A DNA stretch of 64,000 bases from Streptomyces sp. NRRL S-646 (GCF_000720765.1 NZ_JODC01000005.1:496001-560000), one strand, 5' to 3'. Counted from the stretch's first letter, positions 47,110 through 56,088 are shown. A program made the numbers and translations. Notes: generated by a model not told the origin, from the letters alone.

Positions 47110-47885
47110 GCCTGTGCACCATCCCTCTCATCCCTCTCCTTGCCGAAGGCGTCACGCACCCGGTCACCCACCCCGACCGCGTTCGCCTCGTAGGTGAAGC
47201 CCTGCTCGAAGCGGTAGCTGCGGCGCACGTCGACCGGGTCGATGCCGTTGATGGCGGCCTTGGCCAGACGCAGCAGCTCCCCGTCCTTGGCGGCTATCTC
47301 GCCCGCCAACTCCAGGGCAGCGGCGTGCAGTTCCTCCCGTGGTACAACCCGCCACACCGAGCCGTGCGCGTGCAGCTCGGCGGCGGTCGCGGTGCGGGAG
47401 GTGTAGTACAGCGCGCGCATCAGGTGCTGCGGGACCAGCCGGGACAGGTGCGTGGCCGCGCCCAGGGCGCCCCGGTCCAGCTCGGGCAGCCCGAAGGTGG
47501 CGTCCTCGCTCGCCACGATCGCGTCCGCGTTCCCCACCAGCCCGATCCCGCCGCCCAGGCAGAAGCCCTGCACCGCCGCCACCACGGGCACCGCGCACTC
47601 GTACACCGCTGCGAACGCCTCGAAGCAGCCGCGGTTGGCGCCGGTCAGTGCGCTGGGCCCTTGCGCCTGTATCTCCTTGATGTCCACGCCCGCGTTGAAC
47701 CCCCGCCCCCGCGCGGCCAGCACCACGCACCGCACCTGCGGGTCGCGGCCCGCCGTGCGCACCGCGTCGGCCAGGGCGAACCAGCCGTCCACCGGCAGCG
47801 CGTTCACCGGCGGGAAGTCGACCGTCACGACGGCGATGCCATTTTTTTCGGGCCCCTTTTCCGGGGTCGAGGTGGAGACACCCAT
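47106..47885 (-). CDS. Enoyl-CoA hydratase/isomerase family protein (EchA20-like hydrolase)
   Basis: 259 aa of the crotonase fold. Motifs: VVTVDFPPVNALPVDGW, VLAARGRGFNAGVDIKEIQ for the oxyanion hole, GFCLGGGIGLVGNADAIVA and ATFGLPELDRGALGAATHLSRLVP. In the KstR2 regulon EchA20 hydrolyses the ring-D ketone of HIEC-CoA. The ATG 47885 is chosen. A GTG at 47891 has a better-spaced GGAAAGG, and a longer ATG at 47930 would start inside the operator. It opens the minus-strand operon echA20-ipdA-ipdB-ipdC. Confidence 0.9.
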   Translation of the reverse strand: MGVSTSTPEKGPEKNGIAVVTVDFPPVNALPVDGWFALADAVRTAGRDPQVRCVVLAARGRGFNAGVDIKEIQAQGPSALTGANRGCFEAFAAVYECAVPVVAAVQGFCLGGGIGLVGNADAIVASEDATFGLPELDRGALGAATHLSRLVPQHLMRALYYTSRTATAAELHAHGSVWRVVPREELHAAALELAGEIAAKDGELLRLAKAAINGIDPVDVRRSYRFEQGFTYEANAVGVGDRVRDAFGKERDERDGAQA

Positions 47886-47918
47886 GGGCACATCAGCTAC
47901 CTTTCCAACCAACGCCTT

Positions 47919-47938
47919 TCCACCAAACATTTGTTAGG
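47919..47938. promoter_or_regulatory. Second KstR2-like operator, between the EchA20-like gene and the first SDR gene
   Basis: This 20-nt site shares 17 of 20 positions with the reverse complement of the operator at 41600-41619. Its core at 47922-47935 fits AnCAAGnnCTTGnT at all but two positions. A CACC/GGTG dyad extends over 47921-47940. It lies between two divergent transcription units. Confidence 0.65.
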
Positions 47939-47984
47939 TGCGAGGCTTCGAAGCTAGCAGCCGTCGGATCGGAGCGGGAGGCCT

Positions 47985-48782
47985 GTGGATAAGTTGCGCC
48001 GGCCGCAGCTGAGCGGCAGGACCGTCGTCGTCACCGGCGGCACCCGCGGCGTCGGAGCAGGGATCGCGCAGGCCTTCGCCGAGGCCGGTGCCGAGGTCCT
48101 CGCCTGTGCGCGCCGACCGCCCGAAGTTCCGGTCGAGGGCGTCGAGTTCGCGCCCCTCGACCTGCGTGATCCGCCCGCCGTACGTGCCTTCTTCGCCGGA
48201 CTCCCGCGGCTCGACGTCCTGGTCAACAACGCGGGCGGCGGGCCCTACCGCCTGCTGGCCGACGCGGAAGCCGAGCGGCACGCGCGCGTACTGGAGCTGA
48301 ACCTCCTCGCGCCGCTGACGGCCTCCCTCGCCGCGTACGAACACCTCAGGCGGGCGCAGGGCGCCGTCGTGATGATCGGCAGCGTCAGCGGCAGCCGCCC
48401 CTCACCAGGTTCGGCAGCATACGGGGCGGCCAAGGCGGGCCTGGAGAGCCTCGCCCGCTCGATGGCCGTGGAGTGGGCGCCCGAGGTCCGGGTCAACACC
48501 CTCGTCGTCGGCATGGTCCGCACCGAGCTGGCCCACCTCCACTACGGCGGCGAGGACGGCATCGAGGGGGTCGCCCGCACGGTTCCGCTCGGCCGCCTGG
48601 CCACACCCGCCGACGTGGGCGCGGCCGCGGTGTTCCTGGCCTCCGACGCGGCCGCCTACATCAGCGGGGCGAGCCTGCTGGTGCACGGGGGAGGGGAGCG
48701 GCCGGCGTTCTTGGATGCGGCAACTGCCAACAAGGACAAGCGAGATGGCCGGACACGTGAGATGGGCGGAGACGTGAGATGA
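47985..48782 (+). CDS. SDR-family oxidoreductase of the steroid-type cluster
   Basis: 265 aa. TVVVTGGTRGVGAGIAQAF is the nucleotide-binding motif, NNAGG and the catalytic Ser in MIGSVSGSRP and Tyr/Lys in SAAYGAAKAGLESL are intact. In Mycobacterium tuberculosis two SDR genes (Rv3549c and Rv3548c) lie next to echA20; this gene and the next match that layout. Their precise substrates are not settled. GTG 47985 follows GGGAGG at 3-nt spacing, which is short. The stop overlaps the next SDR (ATGA). Confidence 0.88.
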   Translation: MDKLRRPQLSGRTVVVTGGTRGVGAGIAQAFAEAGAEVLACARRPPEVPVEGVEFAPLDLRDPPAVRAFFAGLPRLDVLVNNAGGGPYRLLADAEAERHARVLELNLLAPLTASLAAYEHLRRAQGAVVMIGSVSGSRPSPGSAAYGAAKAGLESLARSMAVEWAPEVRVNTLVVGMVRTELAHLHYGGEDGIEGVARTVPLGRLATPADVGAAAVFLASDAAAYISGASLLVHGGGERPAFLDAATANKDKRDGRTREMGGDVR

Positions 48783-49684
48783 GCGGAATCTGCGACGGGC
48801 GGGTCGTGGTCGTCACCGGCGCCGGCCGCGGACTGGGGCGAGCGCACGCGCGCGCGTACGCGGCGGAGGGCGCCCGGCTGGTCGTCAACGACCTGGGGGT
48901 CGGCCTGGACGGGAGGCCTGACCCCGGCAGTCCCGCCGGGCGGGTGGCGGACGAGATCCGCGCGGCGGGCGGCCAGGCGATCGCCCACGGCGGCGACATC
49001 GCCACCACCGAAGGAGCGGCCTCCCTGGTCGCGACGGCCCTGGAGACATACGGCCGGCTCGACACCCTCGTCAACAACGCAGGCTTCCTGCGCGACCGGA
49101 TGCTCGTCAACCTCGACGAGGACGACTGGGACGCCGTCCTGCGCGTCCACCTCAAGGGCCACTTCCTGCCGCTGAAGCACGCCGCCGCGCACTGGCGGGC
49201 CGAGGCCAAGGCGGGCCGTATGCCGGTGGCCCGGATCGTCAACACCAGCAGCGGTGCCGGGCTGTTGGGGTCGGTCGGGCAGGGCAACTACAGCGCCGCG
49301 AAGGCCGGAATCGTCGGCCTGACGCTGGTCGCGGCGGCCGAACTGCGCCGCTACGGCGTCCAGGTCAACGCCGTCGCGCCCGCTGCCCGCACGCGGATGA
49401 CGGAACGCACCTTCGCCGAGACGATGACGGCGCCCGCCGACGGCTTCGACGCGATGGCCCCCGAGAACGTCTCCCCGCTCGTCGTCTGGCTCGGCTCCGC
49501 CGCGAGCGCCGGTGTGAGCGGGCGCGTGTTCGAGGCGGAGGGTGGCCGGATCACGGTCATGGAGGGCTGGCGGCCGGGTCCGAGCGCCGACAAGGGTGCG
49601 CGCTGGAGTCCCGGCGAGGCCGGCGAGGCGGCGCTGAAGCTGCTGGCGGAGGCGGCGGAGCCGGGCGCGGTGTACGGGGCCTGA
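48779..49684 (+). CDS. SDR-family oxidoreductase, HSD17B4-like
   Basis: 301 aa, longer than the usual 250 aa. VVVVTGAGRGLGRAHARAYAAEGARLVVNDLGV is the motif of the peroxisomal multifunctional-enzyme type of SDR; the catalytic residues are in IVNTSSGAGLLGSVGQGNYS and AAKAGIVGL. The C-terminal extension (GWRPGPSADKGARWSPGE) fits Rv3548c-like proteins. It probably oxidises a 3-hydroxyacyl-CoA derived from the steroid skeleton. It overlaps the upstream SDR by 4 nt and ends 6 nt before the stop of the convergent MarR gene. Confidence 0.88.
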   Translation: MSGICDGRVVVVTGAGRGLGRAHARAYAAEGARLVVNDLGVGLDGRPDPGSPAGRVADEIRAAGGQAIAHGGDIATTEGAASLVATALETYGRLDTLVNNAGFLRDRMLVNLDEDDWDAVLRVHLKGHFLPLKHAAAHWRAEAKAGRMPVARIVNTSSGAGLLGSVGQGNYSAAKAGIVGLTLVAAAELRRYGVQVNAVAPAARTRMTERTFAETMTAPADGFDAMAPENVSPLVVWLGSAASAGVSGRVFEAEGGRITVMEGWRPGPSADKGARWSPGEAGEAALKLLAEAAEPGAVYGA

Positions 49685-49690
49685 GCGGGC

Positions 49691-50215
49691 TCAGCCGGTG
49701 AGACGGGCGGCGGCCTTGCGCTGCTCCTCCGTCATCACCTGCAGGAAGCGGATCACGGTGTCCAGCTCGTCCGTGCTGAACTCCTCGCACGCCGCGGCGA
49801 TGTCGCGCGCCCAGTCCTCGAAGAACGCGAAGAGATGGGCGACCTTCTCCCGGTTCAGCTCGACGAGCACCCGCCGCTTGTCCGTCGGATGCTTGACCCG
49901 GCGTACGAATCCCTTGGCTTCGAGGCGGTCGACCAGACCGGTGACGGATGCGGGAGCCAGGCCGGTGCGCTCGGCGAGCTCCTTCGCGGTGAGCGGGCCG
50001 TGCCGCTCCAGGAGGTCGAGGGCCTTCTCCTCGCTCGGGATCAGGCCTTGCCTGGCGGACACCGCGGAATGGAACATCACGGTGGCCCCACTGTTCTCCC
50101 GGCCCACGGCGAACAGCCGCAACAGTGTCTCGGCCCGCCGCTTGTCGTCCGTGGGGACGGCCGCCTCCAGGTTCGGCACCAGGCGCCGTTCGGGTCCCGT
50201 CTCGCTGCCGCTCAT
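49691..50215 (-). CDS. MarR-family transcriptional regulator
   Basis: 174 aa. The winged helix-turn-helix is in ALDLLERHGPLTAKELAERTGLAPASVTGLVDRLEAKGFVRRV, followed by the wing KHPTDKRRVLVELN. Terminal helices (FAFFEDWARDIAAACEEFS and after) form the dimer interface. It is divergent from a 14-helix-type exporter, and two near-identical palindromes lie in the 135-nt gap, one close to each gene, so it should repress both its own gene and the exporter. Confidence 0.92.
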   Translation of the reverse strand: MSGSETGPERRLVPNLEAAVPTDDKRRAETLLRLFAVGRENSGATVMFHSAVSARQGLIPSEEKALDLLERHGPLTAKELAERTGLAPASVTGLVDRLEAKGFVRRVKHPTDKRRVLVELNREKVAHLFAFFEDWARDIAAACEEFSTDELDTVIRFLQVMTEEQRKAAARLTG

Positions 50216-50233
50216 GGCGTCAGCCTAGCAAAT

Positions 50234-50255
50234 ATTTCGTTCGTCCGAACTAAGT
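50234..50255. promoter_or_regulatory. Operator-like palindrome A (MarR side)
   Basis: GTTCG-TC-CGAAC at 50239-50250 with partly matching flanks (ATTTC on the left). It lies 19 nt upstream of the MarR start codon. The first 17 nt are identical to palindrome B, 52 nt away centre to centre. Confidence 0.7.
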
Positions 50256-50285
50256 ACTTGCGATCACGGAAGTGTCGGTGCAAGT

Positions 50286-50307
50286 ATTTCGTTCGTCCGA
50301 ACGAAAT
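50286..50307. promoter_or_regulatory. Operator-like palindrome B (exporter side)
   Basis: ATTTCGTTCG-TC-CGAACGAAAT is a perfect 10-bp dyad, 43 nt upstream of the exporter ATG. It shares ATTTCGTTCGTCCGAAC with site A. Confidence 0.75.
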
Positions 50308-50350
50308 AAATCTGCGGACTCGACGACATCCGGACCCAACGGGAGACGCC

Positions 50351-51796
50351 ATGACCACAACCCTCGCCATGTCCCCGCCCACCGAGGCGGATCCGTATCC
50401 GCGCCGCTGGGCCGCCGCCGCAGTGATGATGATCGCGGCGCTGATGGACCTGCTGGACGTGACGATCGTGAACGTGGCGATCCCGTCCATCGGCCGTGAC
50501 CTGCACGCCTCGCAGAGCGACCTGCAGTGGCTGGTCTCCGCCTATTTGCTGGGCTTCGCCGCCACACTGATCGTCTCCGGGCACCTCGGGGACCGCTTCG
50601 GGCGCCGCAGACTGTTCCTCGCCGGCACCGCCGGCTTCGGCCTGGCGAGCCTCGGCTGCGGCCTCGCACAGACGCCCGGACAGCTGATCGCCGCGCGAGC
50701 CGTCCAGGGCGTGCTCGCGGCGGTGCTGATACCGCAGGTGCTCGGCTCGTTCCGCACACTGTTCGCGGGCAAGGAGCGCGGGGCCGCGTTCGGGATGTAC
50801 GGGGCCGTCGCCGGGTTCGCCTCGGCGGTGGGGCTGCTGCTCGGCGGCCTGCTGACCGATGCCGATCTGTTCGGCTGGGGCTGGCGCTCGGTGTTCCTGG
50901 TGAACGTGCCGGTCGCGGTGGGAACGCTGGTCGCCGGGCTGGTGCTGGTGCCGTCCACGAAGGAGCGGTCGGCCCGGCGGCCGGATCTGCTCGGGAGCGC
51001 GGTGCTGGCGGCCGGACTGGTGGCGATCGTGCTGCCGCTGGTGCAGGGCCGGGAGAACGGATGGCCGGTGTGGGGCTGGGTCTGCATGGCCGCGGGTGTC
51101 TGCGCCGTCGCCGGGCTCGGGGTGTTCGAGGCGCGCCGACGTGGTGCAGCGACGGTGCCGCTGCTGCCGGCGCGGGCGTTCCGGCTGCCCGCGTTCTCGG
51201 TGGGCGTGCTGGTGCAGCTGCTGTTCTCGGTCGGCATGCAGGGGTTCTTCCTGGTCTTCGCGCTCTGGCTGCAGGGGAGCGAGCGGTACACGCCGATGCA
51301 GGCCGGAGTGGTGAGCGTGGCCTTCTCGGTCGGCAGCTTCCTTACGGCGCCTGCCGCGGACGCACTCGCGACGCGGTTCGGGCGCCTGGTGCTCGGGGCC
51401 GGTGCGCTGCTGATGGCGGCCGGTGTCGGCTGGGTGTGGGCGGCGGTCACCGGAGCGTCCGCCGCACACACCGGCGCCTGGCCGCTCGTGCCGGGGCTGG
51501 TCATCGCGGGGGCGGGGCTGGGCTTCCTGGTGGTACCGCTGGTCAACGTGGTGCTGTCCGCGGTGCCTGCGGAGCTGGCGGGCGGGGCGTCCGGGATCTT
51601 CTCCACGGCGCAGCAGTTCGGGGGCGCGCTGGGGGCGGCCACGGTCGGCACGGTCTTCTTCAACCACGCAGGCAACGGTCTGACGGACGCACTGACGGCG
51701 GCAATGCCGTGGGTGACCGTGACCTTCGTGGCATGCGCGGCCCTGTGCGCCGCACTCCCACGCCGAGCAGGCACTCTCAGCCCGTCCGGCGTTTGA
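50351..51796 (+). CDS. MFS drug exporter, EmrB/QacA (DHA2) type
   Basis: 481 aa with about 14 hydrophobic segments. Signatures: MDLLDVTIVNVAIPSIGRDL in helix 1 (motif D1), GHLGDRFGRRRLFLAG (motif A) and GAVAGFASAVGLLLGGLLTD (motif C). It pumps out organic compounds using the proton gradient. The last residues TLSPSGV and the stop are encoded by the start of an intergenic repeat. It is divergent from, and probably repressed by, the MarR regulator. Confidence 0.92.
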   Translation: MTTTLAMSPPTEADPYPRRWAAAAVMMIAALMDLLDVTIVNVAIPSIGRDLHASQSDLQWLVSAYLLGFAATLIVSGHLGDRFGRRRLFLAGTAGFGLASLGCGLAQTPGQLIAARAVQGVLAAVLIPQVLGSFRTLFAGKERGAAFGMYGAVAGFASAVGLLLGGLLTDADLFGWGWRSVFLVNVPVAVGTLVAGLVLVPSTKERSARRPDLLGSAVLAAGLVAIVLPLVQGRENGWPVWGWVCMAAGVCAVAGLGVFEARRRGAATVPLLPARAFRLPAFSVGVLVQLLFSVGMQGFFLVFALWLQGSERYTPMQAGVVSVAFSVGSFLTAPAADALATRFGRLVLGAGALLMAAGVGWVWAAVTGASAAHTGAWPLVPGLVIAGAGLGFLVVPLVNVVLSAVPAELAGGASGIFSTAQQFGGALGAATVGTVFFNHAGNGLTDALTAAMPWVTVTFVACAALCAALPRRAGTLSPSGV

Positions 51797-51851
51797 GGAC
51801 GAGGCCGTTCAGGCCGAAAGCGGGGGTCTGGGGGGCGGCAGCCCCCAGACC
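51776..51851. repeat. Streptomyces intergenic repeat, copy 1
   Basis: Begins CTCAGCCCGTCCGGCG, then TTGAGGACGAG, then GCGGGGGTCTGGGGGG and a GGCGGCAGCCCCC hairpin. The same order of blocks occurs at 59337-59402. It carries the last codons of the exporter. Confidence 0.8.
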
Positions 51852-51882
51852 TCGCTGCAGCGCCGGGAGCAGAACAGCACCC

Positions 51883-52764
51883 CTAGGTGTCACATTCCAG
51901 CACCGTCCGGCACAGCGCACACCGCGCGCGGACGCGCCCCCGTACCGGCACCCGGATCTTCTGGTGGCAGGTCGGGCAGGGGAACGAGACACGCAGGCGA
52001 CCGCCGCCGTCGGGGGTGAAGGTGTACGGCACACCGAGCTGGGGCCCGGGGGCGTGGCGGCGGTCGCGGGCGTAGCGGCGGCGGCCCGCCCAGCCGGCGG
52101 CCGTCAGCGGGGGCTGCTGCTCGTCGTGACGGGCCTGCGCCATGCCCCTGGTGTACGCCTCGTAGGCCTGGGGGCTGGTGAACCAGATCGACGGGTCCTC
52201 GTGGAAGACCAGTGCGCGTTTCGCCAGGACGTAGCCGAACTCCTCGGGGGTCAGATAGCCGAGCTTCTGGGAGGAGGCCGAGTCCTCCCGGTAGGCGTCC
52301 AGCAGCAGCCAGCCCGCGCCCAGGTAGGTCGTCGCCGTGTCCGTGAGGATCTCGTTGTCGCGGGTGCCGGGGAAGGACAGGTCCAGGCGGTGCAGATACA
52401 CATGCATGATCTCGTGGGCCAGGGCGGCGCCGATGTCGCGGCGGTGGGTGCGGAAGCGGTCGTTCAGCTCGACGAAGTACTCGGGGCCCGCGGCGAGTTC
52501 GACGTTCGCCGCGTGCTGCATCTCGCGGAAGCTGACGATCAGCCGGGCGTCCGGCAGCCGGTAGTGGCGCACCAGCTCGCGGGCCACCCGCTGAGCGCCC
52601 AGATAGAGGTCGTCGGTGTCGCAGAAGGCCACATCGGCGGGCAGGACGCTGCTGGGGAAGGTCTGGATGGTGTCGTACGACAACCGTTTGTAGAGCGCGG
52701 TGATGGCGGCCCGCACCGTCTCCAGGTGTGGGTAGCCGTGCTCGACCGGTCCGCCGTTCGCCAC
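51883..52764 (-). CDS. Zincin-type metallopeptidase-like protein with C-terminal zinc ribbon
   Basis: 293 aa from GTG 52764 (GGGGG 7 nt upstream). The zinc-binding HEIMH (His117, Glu118, His121) is in AALAHEIMHVYLHRL, with a possible third ligand in the following DNEILTDTATTYLG segment (Glu or Asp), as in gluzincins. The last 45 residues have four cysteines in two pairs (FPCPTCHQKIRV and RARCALCRTVLEC), forming a zinc ribbon. There is no signal peptide or membrane helix, so it should act in the cytoplasm. Family and substrate are not recognised. Confidence 0.75.
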   Translation of the reverse strand: MANGGPVEHGYPHLETVRAAITALYKRLSYDTIQTFPSSVLPADVAFCDTDDLYLGAQRVARELVRHYRLPDARLIVSFREMQHAANVELAAGPEYFVELNDRFRTHRRDIGAALAHEIMHVYLHRLDLSFPGTRDNEILTDTATTYLGAGWLLLDAYREDSASSQKLGYLTPEEFGYVLAKRALVFHEDPSIWFTSPQAYEAYTRGMAQARHDEQQPPLTAAGWAGRRRYARDRRHAPGPQLGVPYTFTPDGGGRLRVSFPCPTCHQKIRVPVRGRVRARCALCRTVLECDT

Positions 52765-52947
52765 GCCTGAACCCCCAAGACGCCCTGAACCCGATTCCAC
52801 TCTACGGGGAGGTGGGCGGAATTTCCCTGGCCGGGTTCCAGGGCGCGGGCATGACCCCTCGCCCTTGTCATGCCCGCCACCTGATCTTCCTGCTGTGGGC
52901 CGCTCGCCCGCCCCGTCGACCCGGCCCCTGAAGATCGCCGCCGCTCT

Positions 52948-54696
52948 CTAGAGGGCCTGCAGGAGCGCACCCCCCGCTGCCGCCTCCTCGAACTCCAGCA
53001 GCCACACCTCGTTTTCGCCCTCGCGCAGCACCGGTCCGGGCACGTACAGGGAGCGCTGGGGGCCCGCCGACCAGTAGCGGCCCAGGTTGAACCCGTTGAC
53101 CCAGGCGAATCCACGGGTCCAGCCCGGCAGTTCCAGCCGCGCGTCCCCGGCGCCCTGCACCGTGACGGTCCCCCGGTACAGCCCCGGGGCACCATCCCCG
53201 GCAAGCGGCTGGAAGGGGACGTCCCCGATGTCGTCCAGCGCGTCCAGACGCAGCCCACGCGCGCGTACCCCGTGCAGAAACTGCCGCTCGTGCAGCAGAC
53301 CCCCGGTGATCCCCTTGGGCTCACCGCTGCGCGGCCCGTAGTTGACGCGCCCCAGGGACTCCACCCACAGCTCCACGCGCGCGTGCCCGGCGACGGGCTC
53401 CTTGAGCTGCTCGTCGCCCTCGGCGAGCACACCGGCCCGCTCACCGTCGACGTACACCACGGCCAGATCCCGCAGACCGCGCGCGGTCAGCGGATACGGC
53501 TGCCGCGGCCCGGGCACCGTTACCGCGTACCGTACGAGCCCCCGGTCCACGTCCAGTTCCTCGAAGGTCGGCGGCACGGGAGCCGAGGTCTCCGGTCCTC
53601 CCCGCGCCTCCAGTACGACGTCGAGCGGCGCCCACCCGTCCAGGCGCACCTCGGCCGGCGCCCCCAACCGCGCGGGCGCGGGCGGCAGTTCGGGCAGCGG
53701 CCCGTCGGCGTACTCGGCGAGGACCTCACGCAGCCGCCAGAACTTCTCCGTCGGACGGCCGAACTCGTCGATCGGGGCGTCGTAGTCGTACGACGTCACA
53801 TCCGGCTCCAGCGGCCCCTCGTGCAGCGCGCCGCCGCCCCTGTTGGCGCCCGCCCAGCCGGCGAAGCTGGTCCCGCCGTGCGCCATGTACAGGTTGACCG
53901 AGGCCCCGCACTCCAGGATCTCCCGCAGGGCGGCCGCGGCGTCGTCGGCGCCACGGGTGATGTGCTCGCCGCCCCAGTGGTCGAACCAGCCGCACCAGAA
54001 CTCCATGCACATCAGCGGCCCTTCGGGATGGTGCCGGCGCAGCGTCTCGAAACCCTCATGCGCGCGGGAGCCGAAATTCACCGTGGCGAGCACCCCCGGG
54101 ATGCAGCCGCCGCTGAGCATGTGGTCCTCCGGGCCGTCCGACGTGCACAGCGGCACCGTGACCCCCGCATCCCGCAGCACGTCGGCCAGGCGGCGCAGAT
54201 ACACGGCGTCCGAGCCGTAGCTGCCGTACTCGTTCTCCACCTGCACCATGATCACCGGGCCGCCGCGGTCGATCTGCCGCTCCACGATCTGGGGCAGCAG
54301 CACACCGAACCAGCGCTCCAGGTGTTCCAGGAACCGCTCGTCACGGGTACGCACGCGCGTGCCCAGCTCGCCCGTCAGCCACTGCGGCAGCCCGCCGTTC
54401 TCCCACTCGGCGCAGATGTACGGCCCCGGCCGCACGATCGCCCACAGCCCCGCCTCCTGGGCCGCGTCCAGGAAACGGCCCAGCGCCTGCACGTCCTCGA
54501 AGCGCCCCGGCCGCGGCTCGTGCAGGTTCCACGGCACATACGTCTCCACGCAGTTCAGGCCCATCGCCCGCAGCATCGCCAGCCGGTGCCCCCAGTGCTC
54601 CTCGTGCACCCGGAAATAGTGCAGCGCACCGGACAGCAGCCGCACCGGCCGCCCGTCCAGCAGGAAGTCCGCCTCGCCCACCGTGAACTCGCTCAT
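52948..54696 (-). CDS. Beta-galactosidase, glycoside hydrolase family 35
   Basis: 582 aa. The catalytic TIM barrel fills the first 320 residues: SGALHYFRVHEEHW, GLNCVETYVPWNLHEP, IVRPGPYICAEWENGGLP, the acid/base Glu156 in VQVENEYGSYG and the nucleophile Glu232 in MCMEFWCGWFDHWGG. Two beta-sandwich domains follow, ending in WVNGFNLGRYWSAGPQ. No signal peptide, so it cleaves internalised beta-galactosides in the cytoplasm. ATG 54696 is preferred over longer frames. It is divergent from an AraC regulator with paired direct repeats between them. Confidence 0.94.
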   Translation of the reverse strand: MSEFTVGEADFLLDGRPVRLLSGALHYFRVHEEHWGHRLAMLRAMGLNCVETYVPWNLHEPRPGRFEDVQALGRFLDAAQEAGLWAIVRPGPYICAEWENGGLPQWLTGELGTRVRTRDERFLEHLERWFGVLLPQIVERQIDRGGPVIMVQVENEYGSYGSDAVYLRRLADVLRDAGVTVPLCTSDGPEDHMLSGGCIPGVLATVNFGSRAHEGFETLRRHHPEGPLMCMEFWCGWFDHWGGEHITRGADDAAAALREILECGASVNLYMAHGGTSFAGWAGANRGGGALHEGPLEPDVTSYDYDAPIDEFGRPTEKFWRLREVLAEYADGPLPELPPAPARLGAPAEVRLDGWAPLDVVLEARGGPETSAPVPPTFEELDVDRGLVRYAVTVPGPRQPYPLTARGLRDLAVVYVDGERAGVLAEGDEQLKEPVAGHARVELWVESLGRVNYGPRSGEPKGITGGLLHERQFLHGVRARGLRLDALDDIGDVPFQPLAGDGAPGLYRGTVTVQGAGDARLELPGWTRGFAWVNGFNLGRYWSAGPQRSLYVPGPVLREGENEVWLLEFEEAAAGGALLQAL

Positions 54697-54733
54697 GCAC
54701 CCCAGCCTCACCCCTGGCATCGATCGCCGTCCA

Positions 54734-54764
54734 TGGACAAAGATCAGCGCTGCTTGGACGAAAA
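54734..54764. promoter_or_regulatory. Paired direct repeats, probable AraC-type binding site
   Basis: TGGACAAAG at 54734 and TGGACGAAA at 54755 are direct repeats exactly 21 nt (two helical turns) apart, as AraC/XylS proteins bind. They lie between the beta-galactosidase and AraC starts. Confidence 0.6.
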
Positions 54765-54835
54765 CACGACCGCCGGGAGACGGCCCGAACAGGTCCCGGG
54801 CACCGGTCCGAACGACGCCGGGAGGAGCGCAGGCG

Positions 54836-55726
54836 ATGTACCACACCTGGATGCGGTTCTTCACGCCCGGACCGGCCCACCACCGCCTCGGCCTGGTCTG
54901 CCTCGGCGTCGGCCTGCAGTACGGCGCCCTGCCCACCGTCGGCCCCCGCACCCTCGACCACCACGTCGCCGTCGTCATCAACACCGGCAGCGGCTGGTAC
55001 CGGCACCCCGACGGCCGCCGCACCACCGTCACCGCCCCCGCCCTGCTGTGGCTCACCCCCGGCACACCGCACCACTACGGACCCGACCCCGACACCGGCT
55101 GGGACGAGGGCTTCGCCGTCTTCACCGGGCCCGCCACCACCACGTACACCGAACTCGGCTACATCGAACCCGGCCGCCCCGTCGTCCCCCTCTCCGACGC
55201 CACCGGCCCGCGCGCCGTCATCGGCCGCATCTCCCGCGCCGCCCGCCACGGCAACCCTCTCCTGGAGGTGGAGACCGGCGCCGCCGTCCACGAACTCCTC
55301 GTCGCCCTGCGCCGCGCCCGAGCCGACCTCGCCCCCGACGGCGACCTCGTCCTCAAGGCCCTCGCCCGCGACGCCTGCCTGCCCCTGTCCGTCGCCGACC
55401 ACGCCGCCCGGCACGGCATGACCCCCGCCGAACTGCGCACCGCCGTACGCCGCGGCGCCGGCTGCAGCCCCAAGGACTACCTGCTCGGCATCCGCCTCGG
55501 CCGCGCCAAGGAACTCCTCGCCGCCACCGAACTCCCCGTCGCTGCCGTCGCCCGCCGCGTCGGCTACGACGATCCCGCCTACTTCTCCCGCCTGTTCACC
55601 CGCCGCGTCGGCATGCCGCCCGTCCGCTTCCGCGCCCAGCAGTACCGCGCCGTCCCCGGCGGCTGGAGCAACCGCATCCCCGACCCCGACGATCCACCGA
55701 TGATCGAACCCACGCACGCCACGTAG
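54836..55726 (+). CDS. AraC-family transcriptional regulator
   Basis: 296 aa. An N-terminal cupin-like sensor domain (VAVVINTGSGWYRHPDGRRT, LLWLTPGTPHHYGPD) precedes two C-terminal helix-turn-helix units: PLSVADHAARHGMTPAELRTAV and AVARRVGYDDPAYFSRLFTRRVGMPPVRFR. GGAGGAG lies 8 nt before ATG 54836. It probably activates the divergent GH35 gene in response to a galactoside. Confidence 0.92.
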   Translation: MYHTWMRFFTPGPAHHRLGLVCLGVGLQYGALPTVGPRTLDHHVAVVINTGSGWYRHPDGRRTTVTAPALLWLTPGTPHHYGPDPDTGWDEGFAVFTGPATTTYTELGYIEPGRPVVPLSDATGPRAVIGRISRAARHGNPLLEVETGAAVHELLVALRRARADLAPDGDLVLKALARDACLPLSVADHAARHGMTPAELRTAVRRGAGCSPKDYLLGIRLGRAKELLAATELPVAAVARRVGYDDPAYFSRLFTRRVGMPPVRFRAQQYRAVPGGWSNRIPDPDDPPMIEPTHAT

Positions 55727-55737
55727 GCTGGGCGCCC

Positions 55738-56088
55738 ATGACCACCAGCAACACCGGCACCCGCGACGTCGACCCCGCCGTCCGCGAGGAACTCGCCCGG
55801 CTGCGCGACAGCATCGACAACATCGACGCAGCCGTCATCCACATGCTCGCCGAACGCTTCAAGGCAACCCAGCAGGTCGGCCACCTCAAGGCCGCACACA
55901 AGCTGCCGCCCGCCGACCCGGCCCGCGAGGCCCGCCAGATCGAGCGCCTGCGCGCCCTCGCCGAAAGCGCCAAACTGGACCCGGCCTTCGCTGAGAAGTT
56001 CCTGAATTTCATCATCGCCGAAGTGATCCGCCACCACGAACGCATCGCGGACGACGCCGTGAACGGCTCTGCAAAAACGGCGAATTGA
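55738..56088 (+). CDS. Chorismate mutase, AroQ type
   Basis: 116 aa all-helical domain. Typical residues: EELARLRDSIDNIDAAVIHMLAERFKATQQVGHLKA with the active-site Arg and Lys, and a third helix FLNFIIAEVIRHHERIA. It rearranges chorismate to prephenate, the branch point to phenylalanine and tyrosine. The gene starts 12 nt after the AraC stop and may be co-transcribed with it by chance of position. Confidence 0.93.
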   Translation: MTTSNTGTRDVDPAVREELARLRDSIDNIDAAVIHMLAERFKATQQVGHLKAAHKLPPADPAREARQIERLRALAESAKLDPAFAEKFLNFIIAEVIRHHERIADDAVNGSAKTAN

